Shown piece by piece: positions 32,916 through 42,459 of a stretch of DNA of 64,000 nucleotides. Positions within the stretch are counted from its first letter, which is position 1. Every line of letters begins with the position of its first letter. The stretch comes from Thermoplasmata archaeon (lineage in GTDB: Archaea > Thermoplasmatota > Thermoplasmata > Thermoplasmatales > Thermoplasmataceae). Below the pieces are notes generated by a model. It had not been told where the DNA came from and ran no database searches. It worked only from the letters and a program-made list of their open reading frames with translations. Both the position numbers and the translations under genes were made by a program. Location: NCBI GenBank assembly GCA_021846395.1, contig JAJZXB010000002.1, positions 124,001-188,000 on the forward strand, given 5' to 3'.

Positions 32916-33578
32916 CTTTTTTATATTTTTTATGTGGCATTCACCATTCCTGCCTTCAAATATTCTTGTTGTGATGTTTTTAAATATGCCAACCTCAACA
33001 ACTCCAGGAATCATTTTTATTTTTTCTTCCAGGTCCGTATGTGTATAATCAAATTTGCAATCGATAATATAATTCCCATTATCGCTTTTGAAATTTTTAT
33101 TATCCCTGAATGTTGCTTCACATCCCAGTTTTTCAATATTCAATTTTGTTTTTTCTTCCATAAATGGTAAAATCTCAACGGGCAATGGAAATTTATGCAA
33201 TTTTTCCGAGAATTTTGAGCTGTCAACCATGATAAATACCATTTTGCTGTTATATGCAACAATTTTTTCCCGTACAAGAGCACCTCCGCCACCTTTAATT
33301 AAATTTCCTGAAGAGTCATATTCATCTGCCCCATCAAAATCAATGTCAATGCTGTCAAGATTGCTGAATGTCTGAATGCCATATGAGTTGACAAGTTTTT
33401 CTGTTTTTTTTGATGTTGGAACTCCGGTAATATTTTTTAATTCACCGCTCTTTACCTTTTCTCCCAGTGCTTCAAGAAAAAATTCAGTTGTTGATCCTGT
33501 ACCCAGACCGAGTTTCATATTGCTCTGAACATATTTTAACGCTTCAATTGCAGCCACTTTCTTTTCATTTTCATACAT
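32895..33578 (-). CDS. rpiA: Ribose-5-phosphate isomerase A
   Basis: A 227-residue enzyme that interconverts ribulose 5-phosphate and ribose 5-phosphate. Clear motifs are LGLGTGSTTEFFLEALG, IDFDGADEYDSSGNLIKGGG with the substrate-binding aspartates, GGALVREKIV and LPVEILPF. Length is normal. It serves nucleotide synthesis together with PRPP synthetase and ribokinase, which also occur in the window but are not in the same operon. Confidence 0.95.
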   Translation of the reverse strand: MYENEKKVAAIEALKYVQSNMKLGLGTGSTTEFFLEALGEKVKSGELKNITGVPTSKKTEKLVNSYGIQTFSNLDSIDIDFDGADEYDSSGNLIKGGGGALVREKIVAYNSKMVFIMVDSSKFSEKLHKFPLPVEILPFMEEKTKLNIEKLGCEATFRDNKNFKSDNGNYIIDCKFDYTHTDLEEKIKMIPGVVEVGIFKNITTRIFEGRNGECHIKNIKKSQFHFI

Positions 33579-33693
33579 AAAACGATGATACTGTTTTTAT
33601 AATTAATTTTTATTCTTTTAATGTTTTAATATATAAAATAGCTTGTGTAACTATTTTGCTGTAAATTTGTAATACCTTCATGCCACTATTAAT

Positions 33694-34017
33694 TTATAAT
33701 GTGGACAAATAAAAAATTATTATCATCAACAAAATTGCTATGATTATTATTATATATTTTGTTCTTAAATTAAATTTATAATTATCTATTTTATAAAATA
33801 ATTTATGTTTATTTTTATCTATTCCGGCAAATGAAAAATAAATCATTATAATATCAAAAATTAATAAAATGAATAATATGAACATAAAAATGGTAAAAAA
33901 ATATACATTATTATCTACACTTATGCTATGAATCGAAACAACCATTTCTCCTAAAATTATAATTAAAATATCAATAAAGACGAAAAGTTCCTTTTTATTT
34001 ACATTATTTCTGTTCAT
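33694..34017 (-). CDS. Small membrane protein (third gene of a three-gene cassette)
   Basis: About 107 residues with three hydrophobic helices separated by short basic loops (FAGIDKNKHKLFYKIDNYK). I do not recognise it. ATG 34017 has AGGTGAT 5 bases upstream; an in-frame GTG at 34026 overlaps the upstream frame by 4 bases. It resembles its neighbour at 34402-34644 in size, charge and helix layout. Such small proteins often act as immunity or accessory membrane factors, but nothing proves that here. Confidence 0.6.
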   Translation of the reverse strand: MNRNNVNKKELFVFIDILIIILGEMVVSIHSISVDNNVYFFTIFMFILFILLIFDIIMIYFSFAGIDKNKHKLFYKIDNYKFNLRTKYIIIIIAILLMIIIFYLSTL

Positions 34018-34022
34018 AGTAA

Positions 34023-34397
34023 TCACCTTTTTAGACTTTTACTTATACCGGGATTGGTTAAATGGTGTGTCCAATTACACGCATATAGAATGGCAGCCCA
34101 TGATCCTTCAAGCAACAAAAAGGCAAGTATTAATCCCCAACCTCCAGTAGCAGTTATAAATGCTGCCCATCGACCAATATATAATAATGGCTAAATACAG
34201 CCCCAATTTAAATCTATTACCATTGCATTCGTTTCACTTATATTCATGGACTTTACAGTATTATTTGTTTTACTTAACATTGAATTCATTGCCATTGAGA
34301 TGTAATTATTTTCTATACCGAATTTATGCATTGTAATATTGTTTGAATTCATATAATACATTGATAATAAATAAATGGAATTTATTAAAGTTTTCAT
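34023..34397 (-). pseudogene. Small peptide-like gene interrupted by an in-frame TAG
   Basis: One frame runs from ATG 34397 for 68 codons, meets TAG at 34191-34193, and then continues open for 55 codons to TGA at 34023. The first part is polar and Asn/Met/Ser-rich (MNSMLSKTNNTVKSMNISE). The second part is hydrophobic and Gly/Ala/Trp-rich (AAFITATGGWGLILAFLLLE, then AAILYACNWTHHLTNPG). A leader followed by a glycine-rich membrane-active segment is reminiscent of a bacteriocin-like precursor, but no known family is recognised. It is packed between two tiny membrane-protein genes with 4-base spacing or overlap, so it probably belonged to a working cassette. Confidence 0.5.
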
Positions 34398-34401
34398 CTG
34401 G

Positions 34402-34644
34402 TTATCGTAATATATTTTTTATGTTGGCAAATTGTTTTCTTTTATGTATATATAGATACAAATTAGATCCCAATAATATTAAAAATGCAATATATAGAAT
34501 CAATATTGTAAACATGTTTTTATGTGCATTTTTTAAATCAATAAATATTGCCAGAGTTAGGAAAATTAAAAATAGGGAATACACTACAATTCCAATTTTC
34601 AATTTTTTCAATAGTGCAAATTCATTATCCCTATTATCTTTCAT
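34402..34644 (-). CDS. Small membrane protein (first gene of a three-gene cassette)
   Basis: An 80-residue protein with two hydrophobic helices (IGIVVYSLFLIFLTLAIF and MFTILILYIAFLILLGSN) and a basic C-terminus (HKRKQFANIKNILR). No family is recognised. AAGGTG lies 6 bases before the ATG, which supports translation. It heads a tight minus-strand set with the interrupted peptide gene and a second small membrane protein. Confidence 0.6.
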   Translation of the reverse strand: MKDNRDNEFALLKKLKIGIVVYSLFLIFLTLAIFIDLKNAHKNMFTILILYIAFLILLGSNLYLYIHKRKQFANIKNILR

Positions 34645-34834
34645 GTTAACACCTTAACCAAATATGGAAGAGCCTATTAAATTTACAGCAATTATGTTAC
34701 ACAATCCATTTTACACATGCCAAGTATAACGGTTCAGCCTTTAATATCCTCACTTTCAGTGACGGCCCCCCATTTTCCATTTTTTCAGCCTTACCAGGTA
34801 TCACATGTCCGAAAATTATTCGCAATTTTCAACA

Positions 34835-35743
34835 CTAATTATTATTTTTCTTAGCTGTGAGGTTCTTTACCAGATGAATTGACAATTTAAGTATTTCACT
34901 CCTGGGATGCTCTTCATACGTTGTTTTGCACATTGCCTGAACCACCATAATATATGTTGTTAATGTTGTTTCGTAAATGTGTATATCCGCTTCATTCACT
35001 ATAAAATCAAATTTTTTAATTTCTGCCCTCAATGCTGGTATCAAAACATCAGGGTCCAAGTCCTTTGAAACCTCAAATTTGGTTCTAACCATTCTGGAAT
35101 TGTTTCTGCTCTGCAGAAATATTGCGGATTGTATCATTATGCTATTTGGTATTTTCACTGGTACATTATCATCAGTTATCATCGAGGTATACATCAATGA
35201 AATATCCGTTATAACACCGGTGTATCCAGGAATTAAAAAATCGGTTGAATAAAATTTTGGTGGATATGCCGGTGCAACCATGCCGTATTGCCATGTTGAA
35301 AAAGTGATGCGATCACCAATCTTAAATGGCCTTGCACCAACCATTGCTATGCCGCCAAATATGTTTGATAAAACATACTGTGATGCAAGGCCCAGAACTA
35401 GGCCTGCAAAACCTCCTGCTGCAAGTGCTGCACCTACATTTACCCTTACAAATGTAAAGAATACTGCAACTATAAGAAGATACCCCACAATCCTTATTGT
35501 AAAACTCAATGTTCCTGCCGTTGATTTTCCGACGACTTTCGATGTTTTTTTACTTATCAATGATGCTATAAGATTTGTAATTATAACACCACCAGCAACA
35601 AGAAGCATGGCGTACAGGAATAAGTGATAGGAAACAAAAAACGATATTTTGTAAATTGTGTCAAGAATGAATAATATAGAAAATAACGATACTAGGGATA
35701 TTATTACAATTATTAAAAGTGAGAGCATTCTTCGATATTTCAT
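34835..35743 (-). CDS. mscS: Small-conductance mechanosensitive channel (MscS family)
   Basis: A 302-residue channel with four N-terminal hydrophobic helices. The pore-lining helix and its continuation are clear (VRVNVGAALAAGGFAGLVL and GLASQYVLSNIFGGIAMVG), followed by the beta domain starting FKIGDRITF and the mixed C-terminal domain. It opens under membrane tension to release solutes on hypo-osmotic shock. Length fits the compact archaeal type. It is a single gene. Confidence 0.93.
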   Translation of the reverse strand: MKYRRMLSLLIIVIISLVSLFSILFILDTIYKISFFVSYHLFLYAMLLVAGGVIITNLIASLISKKTSKVVGKSTAGTLSFTIRIVGYLLIVAVFFTFVRVNVGAALAAGGFAGLVLGLASQYVLSNIFGGIAMVGARPFKIGDRITFSTWQYGMVAPAYPPKFYSTDFLIPGYTGVITDISLMYTSMITDDNVPVKIPNSIMIQSAIFLQSRNNSRMVRTKFEVSKDLDPDVLIPALRAEIKKFDFIVNEADIHIYETTLTTYIMVVQAMCKTTYEEHPRSEILKLSIHLVKNLTAKKNNN

Positions 35744-35887
35744 GAAATTTTATTTCAACATTGTTAATAAAAATTATCATAAAAATCATATATCAGTATA
35801 TATAAATATATATAATGTTGTGATTAAATATATATATTTTTAAAATATATTTATAATGGTGATAAAATTACAGACATTTTTGAAGAT

Positions 35888-37252
35888 TTGAATAAAAAGA
35901 AATTTGGTTGGTTTCATGCCAGATCAATATTGACCACGGGCATGGGAGTTTTCACTGATGGATATGACCTTTCATCCGTTGGCCTTGTACTTGCCATAAT
36001 ACTGACGTCGTATGGAATTACAACGAACTCCAAGAACTATATACTCTTCACAAGCCTGGTTGCAGGGTCAGCACTTATAGGAGCTGCAGTCGGTGCGTTG
36101 ATATTTGGTGAGCTCGCAAAAATGGGAAGGAAAAAATTCTATGGGGTTGATGTTCTTATTCTAGGTATATTTGCTTTTCTACAGATATTTGCAGTCAATA
36201 TTTACCTCCTGATAATCATAAGGCTGATTCTTGGCATAGGCGTGGGTGCAGATTATGTTTTATCCCCTGTTATAATGGGCGAACATTCAAACGAAAGGGA
36301 CAGGGGAAAATCAATGGCATTTGGTTTTGGCTTAATGTGGGGATTTGGTGCAACAGTAGCGGCTGTTACCTACCTGGTATTTTCTCCATTTGTAACATCT
36401 GCAGAGCTATGGAGAATTGTTCTTGCAGCTGGTGCAATACCTGCACTTGGTGTTATATACCTAAGAAGAAAAATGCCAGAAACGCCAAGATTTATAGCAA
36501 GGATAGTTGGTGACAAAAAGAAATTTGAAGATGAAATAAAATACGTCGCACATAGGGAAGTGAGAATCGAGGGAGATATACAGGATAAACACAACTTCAA
36601 ATATTATTTCAAAAAATATAAAAGGCAATATATTTCTGCAATGGTTTTATGGTTTTTATTCGATCAGGTGGCATATTCTGGAATATTATTTGGACCAACG
36701 TTAATAGCTAAGGGTCTGGGCATGACGCCAGATGGATTTACATTTCTTATGGAACTTGGTTTCACAATTCCCGGAGGTCTTTTCCTATTATCGTTGATAG
36801 ATAAAAAGGGAAGAAAAAAATTGCAGATAAGTGGATTTATATTAATGGGATCAATGCTTTTATTATTCTCACTGTTTGACAGCGCAGGTATTATGACACC
36901 AATAATTGGTTTGCTTTTATATGGAATTGGAATGAATTTTGCGAGCCAGGCGGGTCCGGGATCAATTACAGCATCGGGCATGTACGGTGTTGAACTTTCA
37001 CCCACAAAAATAAGGTCACAAATACAGTCATATACTGTTGCTTCAGGAAGAATTGGGGCGTCTATGGCGGCATTTGTTTTCCCAACGCTATTCTTAGTTC
37101 TTGGAACACAGTTCGCTTTCTATTATTTATCCTCACTTGCAATAGTGGCAGCGGCCATAACTTTTCTGTTTATACCGGAAACACTTGGATCACTGGAGAA
37201 CTCATCCAATGAGAAAATTGAGATGAAGGATATAGCAGTATTTAACGAGTGA
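35888..37252 (+). CDS. MFS transporter, metabolite:H+ symporter type
   Basis: A 454-residue carrier with twelve hydrophobic helices. It has the sugar/metabolite-porter signatures GELAKMGRKKFYGVDVLILG and DKKGRKKLQISGF after helices 2 and 8, and LILGIGVGADYVLSPVIMGE with RGKSMAFGFGLMWGFG. The start is TTG 35888; no ATG in frame lies upstream, and a promoter-like TATATATATTTTTAAAATAT is 40-60 bases before it. Similar in design to the carrier at 39895-41310. The substrate is not visible; organic acids, sugars or phosphate are possible. Confidence 0.88.
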   Translation: MNKKKFGWFHARSILTTGMGVFTDGYDLSSVGLVLAIILTSYGITTNSKNYILFTSLVAGSALIGAAVGALIFGELAKMGRKKFYGVDVLILGIFAFLQIFAVNIYLLIIIRLILGIGVGADYVLSPVIMGEHSNERDRGKSMAFGFGLMWGFGATVAAVTYLVFSPFVTSAELWRIVLAAGAIPALGVIYLRRKMPETPRFIARIVGDKKKFEDEIKYVAHREVRIEGDIQDKHNFKYYFKKYKRQYISAMVLWFLFDQVAYSGILFGPTLIAKGLGMTPDGFTFLMELGFTIPGGLFLLSLIDKKGRKKLQISGFILMGSMLLLFSLFDSAGIMTPIIGLLLYGIGMNFASQAGPGSITASGMYGVELSPTKIRSQIQSYTVASGRIGASMAAFVFPTLFLVLGTQFAFYYLSSLAIVAAAITFLFIPETLGSLENSSNEKIEMKDIAVFNE

Positions 37253-37285
37253 AGTTTTATATTTTATAGATATTTTAATAATTTT

Positions 37286-37858
37286 TTATACATTGCCGTA
37301 ACTTTCACCTTTTATTATTGCAGTTGCAACTATATGGGCAAGCCGTATTGGTTCAGGAATGTTTCCCATAATGGTTGTTTTTTCTATGATACCTTTCACT
37401 TCAGTATAATCAAGGCCAGCATAATTTACATAAAGTTTTTTTCCAGAAAATAGAAATTCTTCTGGATATGATTTTTTTATTATGGAAATTCTATATTCAC
37501 TATCTTCAAAATGTTTTATTATTGCATTTTCCATTGAAGCAATATTTGGTTTTTTCCTTACCACGGATATAACAGGTATTTTTGTTTTGTCATGTATCAG
37601 TGAAATGTCCATTATATTGAAGCCGCCAAATGTAATTCCATTAGTCATGATAAGGTTTATTTCCCTATTGAATCTTCCATTGAACATCGACAATATCTGA
37701 TCGTTTACATCTGTTCCATCAATGTCAATTTTTCTTATTGTTATGCCCTCAATATATGAATTGAATTTTGTGAGCACACCAACAAGTACAGTTTTATAAT
37801 TTTCACCCTTTTTGAAGGGGCCATCGTCAATTCCGAGTATTCTCAGGCCGCGTTTCAT
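37286..37858 (-). CDS. DUF99 (UPF0215) family protein, endonuclease V-like fold
   Basis: A 190-residue archaeal protein of the DUF99 family. The N-terminal RILGIDDGPFKKG contains the acidic residues shared with endonuclease V-like enzymes, and NLIMTNGITFGGFNIMDISL and IPEPIRLAHIVATAIIKGES are typical. The biochemical activity of this archaeal branch is unproven. It overlaps the stop of the prs gene by 4 bases, so it is translated together with PRPP synthetase. Confidence 0.85.
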   Translation of the reverse strand: MKRGLRILGIDDGPFKKGENYKTVLVGVLTKFNSYIEGITIRKIDIDGTDVNDQILSMFNGRFNREINLIMTNGITFGGFNIMDISLIHDKTKIPVISVVRKKPNIASMENAIIKHFEDSEYRISIIKKSYPEEFLFSGKKLYVNYAGLDYTEVKGIIEKTTIMGNIPEPIRLAHIVATAIIKGESYGNV

Positions 37859-38718
37859 GCCCTTATTTTATTCAATAATGCCGATGCTATTTCGCCAGCT
37901 ATTGTTATTTTGCTATATTTTGATTCTATTGTATCGGTGACAATCAGGTTGGTAGCAATGTCACTAATTTTTTTATCGCTGTTGCCCGCAAAAATACCGT
38001 GAACTGCACAGACGCCTATCTGATTAACCCCCCTATCCTTCAACATCTGTGATGCCCTGATAATTGTGCCTCCTGTGGATATTATATCATCCACCAGCAG
38101 TACATTTTTATTTTTATAATTGACATTGGGCAAATCCATCTGTACAGTATTGGAATTTATTCTTTTCTTATTTATATAGTATGATTCCACCCCAAGCTTA
38201 TTTGCAAGATTTCTTGCGCGTTCATATCCACCATCATCAGGTGATATAATATAATCAATATCACCATTTTTAAAATATTGATAAATTGGATTCATAATTT
38301 TTATATTTATAAATGGAACTTTTGAATATTTAATTGTCTGATCATTATGCAATTCAACAGAAATTATTCTATCGGCATATTCACTAATTGCTTCTGTAAA
38401 AACCTTTGAAGATATGGGCTCACCGCTATGGTATCTCATATGCTGCCTCGCATAGCCAAAATACGGAATTATTGCGGTTAAGCTTTTTGGATCTTCCTCC
38501 CTAACTGCATTTAAAAGCAGCAAATACTCAATTAAATCACTGTCATTTTTTGTATTTCCTATCACCATCACATCCTGACCGGAGATATCTTCCTTTACTC
38601 TTACATACATTTCATTATCTGGAAACCTCTTTCTTTCCACTTCTGAAATATCAGCTGATAAAATACTGGCCAGTTTTTCAGATAAACCGTAAGCTGTTGA
38701 GGAGGGAACTATATACAT
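37855..38718 (-). CDS. prs: Ribose-phosphate pyrophosphokinase (PRPP synthetase)
   Basis: A 287-residue enzyme that makes PRPP from ribose 5-phosphate and ATP. Motifs are RFPDNEMYVRV, AIIPYFGYARQHMRYHSGEP, PDDGGYERARNLANKLG and the PRPP loop VLLVDDIISTGGTI. A frame to 38829 adds 37 residues unlike the family and overlaps the reductase gene, so ATG 38718 with a TATA-like CTATATAGATTATAAA just upstream was chosen. It is followed by the overlapping DUF99 gene. Confidence 0.94.
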   Translation of the reverse strand: MYIVPSSTAYGLSEKLASILSADISEVERKRFPDNEMYVRVKEDISGQDVMVIGNTKNDSDLIEYLLLLNAVREEDPKSLTAIIPYFGYARQHMRYHSGEPISSKVFTEAISEYADRIISVELHNDQTIKYSKVPFINIKIMNPIYQYFKNGDIDYIISPDDGGYERARNLANKLGVESYYINKKRINSNTVQMDLPNVNYKNKNVLLVDDIISTGGTIIRASQMLKDRGVNQIGVCAVHGIFAGNSDKKISDIATNLIVTDTIESKYSKITIAGEIASALLNKIRA

Positions 38719-38779
38719 TTTATAATCTATATAGGTATTAACATCTTTTAAAAAAACTTTTTGTATTGGGCAAATAAAA

Positions 38780-39796
38780 TCAATATTCAATGAGGACTCT
38801 TCCAAATATTTTCCGGGCAAGCATGTCATCGTAAGTTCTGTTTATTTCATTTATGCCTATCTTCTTGCCAATTACGGGCTTCACGTTACCACTGGCATTT
38901 AGGTCGAGTGCCATCTTTAAATCTTCTTTTGTGGATGTTATACTTCCCTTTATTGTATTTCCCTTTAATATTATTAATCCCAGGGGAAGGCTTACGGGTT
39001 CAGGATTTAAATTTCCGATAACAATCATGCGGCCACCGGTTTTTAGGCTTCTGAGGCTTTTATTGAATGTCAGTATCCCGACATCCTCAAGAACTATGTC
39101 AGCACCACCAAGTTTTTTAACATCGGTGTTAAAATCATCATTGGCATGAACTATGTGCTCCGCTCCAAGTTTGTACAGTTCATCCTCCTTCCATTGGGAG
39201 CTGGTTTCAGCTATTGGGTGCCCACCAAATGCTTTCACTATTTGAATGGCATGAACACCAACTCCGCCACCGGCTCCTGTAATGAGAACATTATCGCCTT
39301 TTTTTATTTTGCCCATTTTTACTATGGCGTGCACAAGCATTGCAGTAACACATGCTGCTATTGGAATTGCCTCTTCTGGAACCCCAGCAGGAACTCTGAC
39401 AAGTGAATCAGTGCTGACATTAACATATTTTGAATATCCGCCATTTAGGGCTTCGCCGAAGCTTTTTTTGTTTGGGCATAGATTTTCCTGCCCGGTTGAA
39501 CAGAATTCGCATTTGCCACATGGCACATAAATCAATGAAGATACCCTGTCACCAGTGTTAACGGATGTTACATTCTTGCCTTTTTTTATTACTGTTCCAC
39601 CTATTTCATGGCCCGGAATTATTGGCAGTGCAACTCTTGGGAAAAACCCCTGTTTCGTCAGTATATCTCTGAAACAAACACCCGAATATTTTTGCTCTAC
39701 CGTCACTTCATCATCAGCTGGTTCAGGAATTTCATAATTTTTTATTACTATATCACCATTGATTTTATTTAAAAATCCGGATTCTGAGCGGTACAT
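38780..39796 (-). CDS. Zinc-dependent medium-chain reductase (acryloyl-CoA reductase/alcohol dehydrogenase type)
   Basis: A 338-residue MDR-family enzyme. Catalytic zinc residues are in SGVCFRDIL and IPGHEIGG; the structural zinc lobe has four cysteines in CGKCEFCSTGQENLC. The cofactor loop is GAGGGVGVHAIQIVKAFG. The layout resembles archaeal acryloyl-CoA reductases and alcohol dehydrogenases, which differ only in substrate; this cannot be decided here. It is a single gene upstream of prs on the same strand, with 61 bases between. Confidence 0.87.
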   Translation of the reverse strand: MYRSESGFLNKINGDIVIKNYEIPEPADDEVTVEQKYSGVCFRDILTKQGFFPRVALPIIPGHEIGGTVIKKGKNVTSVNTGDRVSSLIYVPCGKCEFCSTGQENLCPNKKSFGEALNGGYSKYVNVSTDSLVRVPAGVPEEAIPIAACVTAMLVHAIVKMGKIKKGDNVLITGAGGGVGVHAIQIVKAFGGHPIAETSSQWKEDELYKLGAEHIVHANDDFNTDVKKLGGADIVLEDVGILTFNKSLRSLKTGGRMIVIGNLNPEPVSLPLGLIILKGNTIKGSITSTKEDLKMALDLNASGNVKPVIGKKIGINEINRTYDDMLARKIFGRVLIEY

Positions 39797-39894
39797 CGAT
39801 AAACATCATAAAATTATATATAAATATTCTTAACTAAAATGTTAAAAAACAGTAAATTTATTTTAAGAATAATAAAAATATATTGTTTTTAAAA

Positions 39895-41310
39895 TTATTG
39901 GTTTTGCTCGGCCTTTTCCTCTGTTTTTATTGATGAGGATTTTTCACTTCTGTAGTTCCCAAGTGCCATATCTGCATTTTCTTCAAGGGTTTTACTCTTT
40001 GTTTCATATGATACAAGGTAGAATATGATACCCGCCACTATTGACATTATTGTGTCGTAAAGCAATGAATATTTTAGCCCCATGTATGCATATAGGGTTA
40101 ACATAGGTAATGCAAGGCCAAATTCAAATAATTTTTCCCATCCTACTGAAAGCCCTCTTGATCTTGTTGTTGAGATCTCAGCCGCTGGCAGATACTGCAG
40201 TGTTCCCACAAATCCAACGTTGATCATGAAAAACAGCCCAAACATTGCGATTAATAATGGAATTGACAGAAAATGGTATTCTGATGCAAAGAAAAGCACG
40301 CCCATGGGTATTGCGCCGAGAATAAAACCATAGGCTCCCATTTTTCTCCTTCCGATTTTATCCACAATCAACAGTGTTACAACAACACCCAGTGTTCCCA
40401 CAAGGTCAATTATGAATGCTCCAAGCACTGAAAATGTAGACGAGGCCCCAAGGCTTTTGAGTTCAACTGCTGCATAAACGCTTGCAAGATTAACGGTTAA
40501 TGAATAAGCAGCTCCAATCCAGAATATGTAAACTACTGCCCTTATATTCCTCCTGTTAAAAAACTCCTTTGCATTCCCCAGAACACTTTTTGCCTGTTCA
40601 ATTTGCACAGTACTGGGATCTATTGATATTCCTTCTTTTTTAAGTTTTGCCAGTATTTTTGGTATTAATTTTGTTTTTCCATTTGCCTTTGCCCATCTTA
40701 GGGATGCAGGCATATCAAATCTCAGGAAGAATAGTATTATTGCAGGAACTGCTGCCGCTAAAAAATCATATCTCCATGCAAGTAAGGACCCGACATATAC
40801 AGTTAATCCAAGGCCTATCATAACAGTTGCCAGAGTTCCAAACATGAAGAATAATTTTTCTGTTGATAATAGTTTTCCTCTGTGCTCTGCTGGAGAATAT
40901 TCGGATAACAATGGTACTGCTGCTGCATAATCAACTCCTATAAATATGCCAAGAGCCAGTCTTGTAATAAAGAATTCAAGATAATCTCCTGACGCTGCAC
41001 TTAATATTGCGAATAAAGCCATTCCAACGGTATCATATAGGAAAAGGTTCTTTCTACCTATTTTATCACTCAGAATGCCACCAAATATTGCCCCACCTGC
41101 CACACCAACCCAGTATGCACCAGTTGCAATAGCAACCAGAATGGGTGGTAAACGGAACAGTATACCAACAGCTATTAAAGCAACGGATGAACCGAATTCA
41201 TTAAATGCGTCCGTGAATGGCCCAAGCGCTGCAGTAACAGCAAGTCTTCTCTGGAATTTTGTTACCTTTGCGTTATCTATTACGGAATAGGTATCTCTGT
41301 CACCATACAT
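39895..41310 (-). CDS. MFS transporter, sugar/metabolite porter type
   Basis: A 471-residue carrier with twelve hydrophobic helices. Typical porter motifs are GGILSDKIGRKNLFLYDTVG, LALGIFIGVDYAAAVPLLSEY with PAEHRGK, and DKIGRRKMGAYGF after helix 8. The C-terminal 45 residues are polar and Glu/Lys-rich. It shares its design with the carrier at 35888-37252 and probably works by proton symport, which suits an acidophile. Substrate unknown. Confidence 0.88.
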   Translation of the reverse strand: MYGDRDTYSVIDNAKVTKFQRRLAVTAALGPFTDAFNEFGSSVALIAVGILFRLPPILVAIATGAYWVGVAGGAIFGGILSDKIGRKNLFLYDTVGMALFAILSAASGDYLEFFITRLALGIFIGVDYAAAVPLLSEYSPAEHRGKLLSTEKLFFMFGTLATVMIGLGLTVYVGSLLAWRYDFLAAAVPAIILFFLRFDMPASLRWAKANGKTKLIPKILAKLKKEGISIDPSTVQIEQAKSVLGNAKEFFNRRNIRAVVYIFWIGAAYSLTVNLASVYAAVELKSLGASSTFSVLGAFIIDLVGTLGVVVTLLIVDKIGRRKMGAYGFILGAIPMGVLFFASEYHFLSIPLLIAMFGLFFMINVGFVGTLQYLPAAEISTTRSRGLSVGWEKLFEFGLALPMLTLYAYMGLKYSLLYDTIMSIVAGIIFYLVSYETKSKTLEENADMALGNYRSEKSSSIKTEEKAEQNQ

Positions 41311-41581
41311 AATGTAACATTAAAATAAATTATATAAATATTTTCCTTTTTATAATAGATAATATTATATACTACTATAATAATTTTATGGTAAACTATA
41401 AAGAAATATCATTATATTTATTATAATTGTTAATTTTTTAAAATATTTTATTTTATACACAATAAATTTTGTGTATAGAGAAATATATCTGTTAAATAAC
41501 CATTATTCCAATATATTTAACTTAAGGATTGTAGAATATTCGCAATAGAAAAAATATTATGCATAAAATAAATTCATTATA

Positions 41582-42049
41582 ATGTCTATAGCAGTTTTGG
41601 ATACAAATATGGGTGAAATAGAAATAGAGCTCTATGAAAAGGAGATGCCAATCACGGCAGGCAATTTTAAAAAACTTGTTGAGCAGGGCTTTTATAATAA
41701 TGTTATTTTTCATAGAGTTATACCAAACTTTATGATACAGGGCGGAGACCCAACTGGAACCGGTATGGGTGGACCCGGGTATAAAATAAAGGATGAGTTT
41801 ACAAAAAGTAATAAAAACGACAGGGGAACAATTGCAATGGCAAATGCAGGGCCAAATACAGGCGGGAGCCAGTTTTTTATAAATACCGTCAATAACAACT
41901 ATCTTGATAAGATGCACCCTGTTTTTGGCAAGGTTATAAAAGGCATGGATGTTGTTGATAAAATCGGCTCGGCAAAAAGAGATAGAAACGATAAGCCTCT
42001 TGAGAAGATCTATATTAAAAAAGCACATGTGAAATCCTCTCACGCTTAA
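41582..42049 (+). CDS. Peptidyl-prolyl cis-trans isomerase, cyclophilin type
   Basis: A 155-residue cyclophilin of the short prokaryotic type. The active-site residues are in NVIFHRVIPNFMIQGGDPTG and GGSQFFINTVNN, followed by HPVFGKVIKGMDVVDKI. It has no signal peptide and so acts in the cytoplasm on protein folding. The 270 bases upstream are AT-rich and non-coding, with the start directly preceded by promoter-like sequence. Confidence 0.94.
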   Translation: MSIAVLDTNMGEIEIELYEKEMPITAGNFKKLVEQGFYNNVIFHRVIPNFMIQGGDPTGTGMGGPGYKIKDEFTKSNKNDRGTIAMANAGPNTGGSQFFINTVNNNYLDKMHPVFGKVIKGMDVVDKIGSAKRDRNDKPLEKIYIKKAHVKSSHA

Positions 42050-42459
42050 AGATGGCATGCTTCGGCGATCTGAATCACACTTCAGGTGTTGATCTAATTT
42101 CCCCGGACATAAATTTGCAACCGTCCATTCATACCATATTTATTTATTATTCAATGTGTTGGTGGCAACATTGTAATCTCTAGTGATTTTATCGCCGCAG
42201 GAATCTCGGGTAAAAATTTCTCCATATATTTTAATGACCCTTTTATATTGCCACGTTCAGTGAGTTTTCTGGACTCCATTGTATTTCTGTTGAAATTATA
42301 AAAACGCCTGTATTGATGCGGACCTGTGCATTTCATTCCTAAATGTGTGAATTTTTATTGCTTCTCTTAAACATCTAACAATATCTATAAAATAAACATC
42401 ATTTTCTCATTTTACTTCCGTGCCAAAAATATTTTTAAAAATAAATTTATGATTAACTT
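42050..42459 (+). other. Intergenic region; possible short frame or decayed DNA
   Basis: No confident gene. A minus-strand frame of 61 codons at 42151-42336 (beginning MKCTGPHQYRRFYNF) has a weak TAGGA site but no recognisable family, and could be the remains of a longer protein. At 42074-42095 the text ATCTGAATCACACTTCAGGTG can form a small hairpin that may serve as the cyclophilin terminator. The last 40 bases hold the promoter of the DNA polymerase operon. Confidence 0.4.

Noticed and set aside
34191-34193. In-frame TAG read as pyrrolysine
   Set aside because: No pyrrolysine genes or insertion context are visible and other genes here do not use TAG internally; a mutation or gene boundary is simpler.
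42151-42336. 61-codon minus-strand frame
   Set aside because: No recognisable family and only weak start signals; kept as an intergenic remark rather than a gene.
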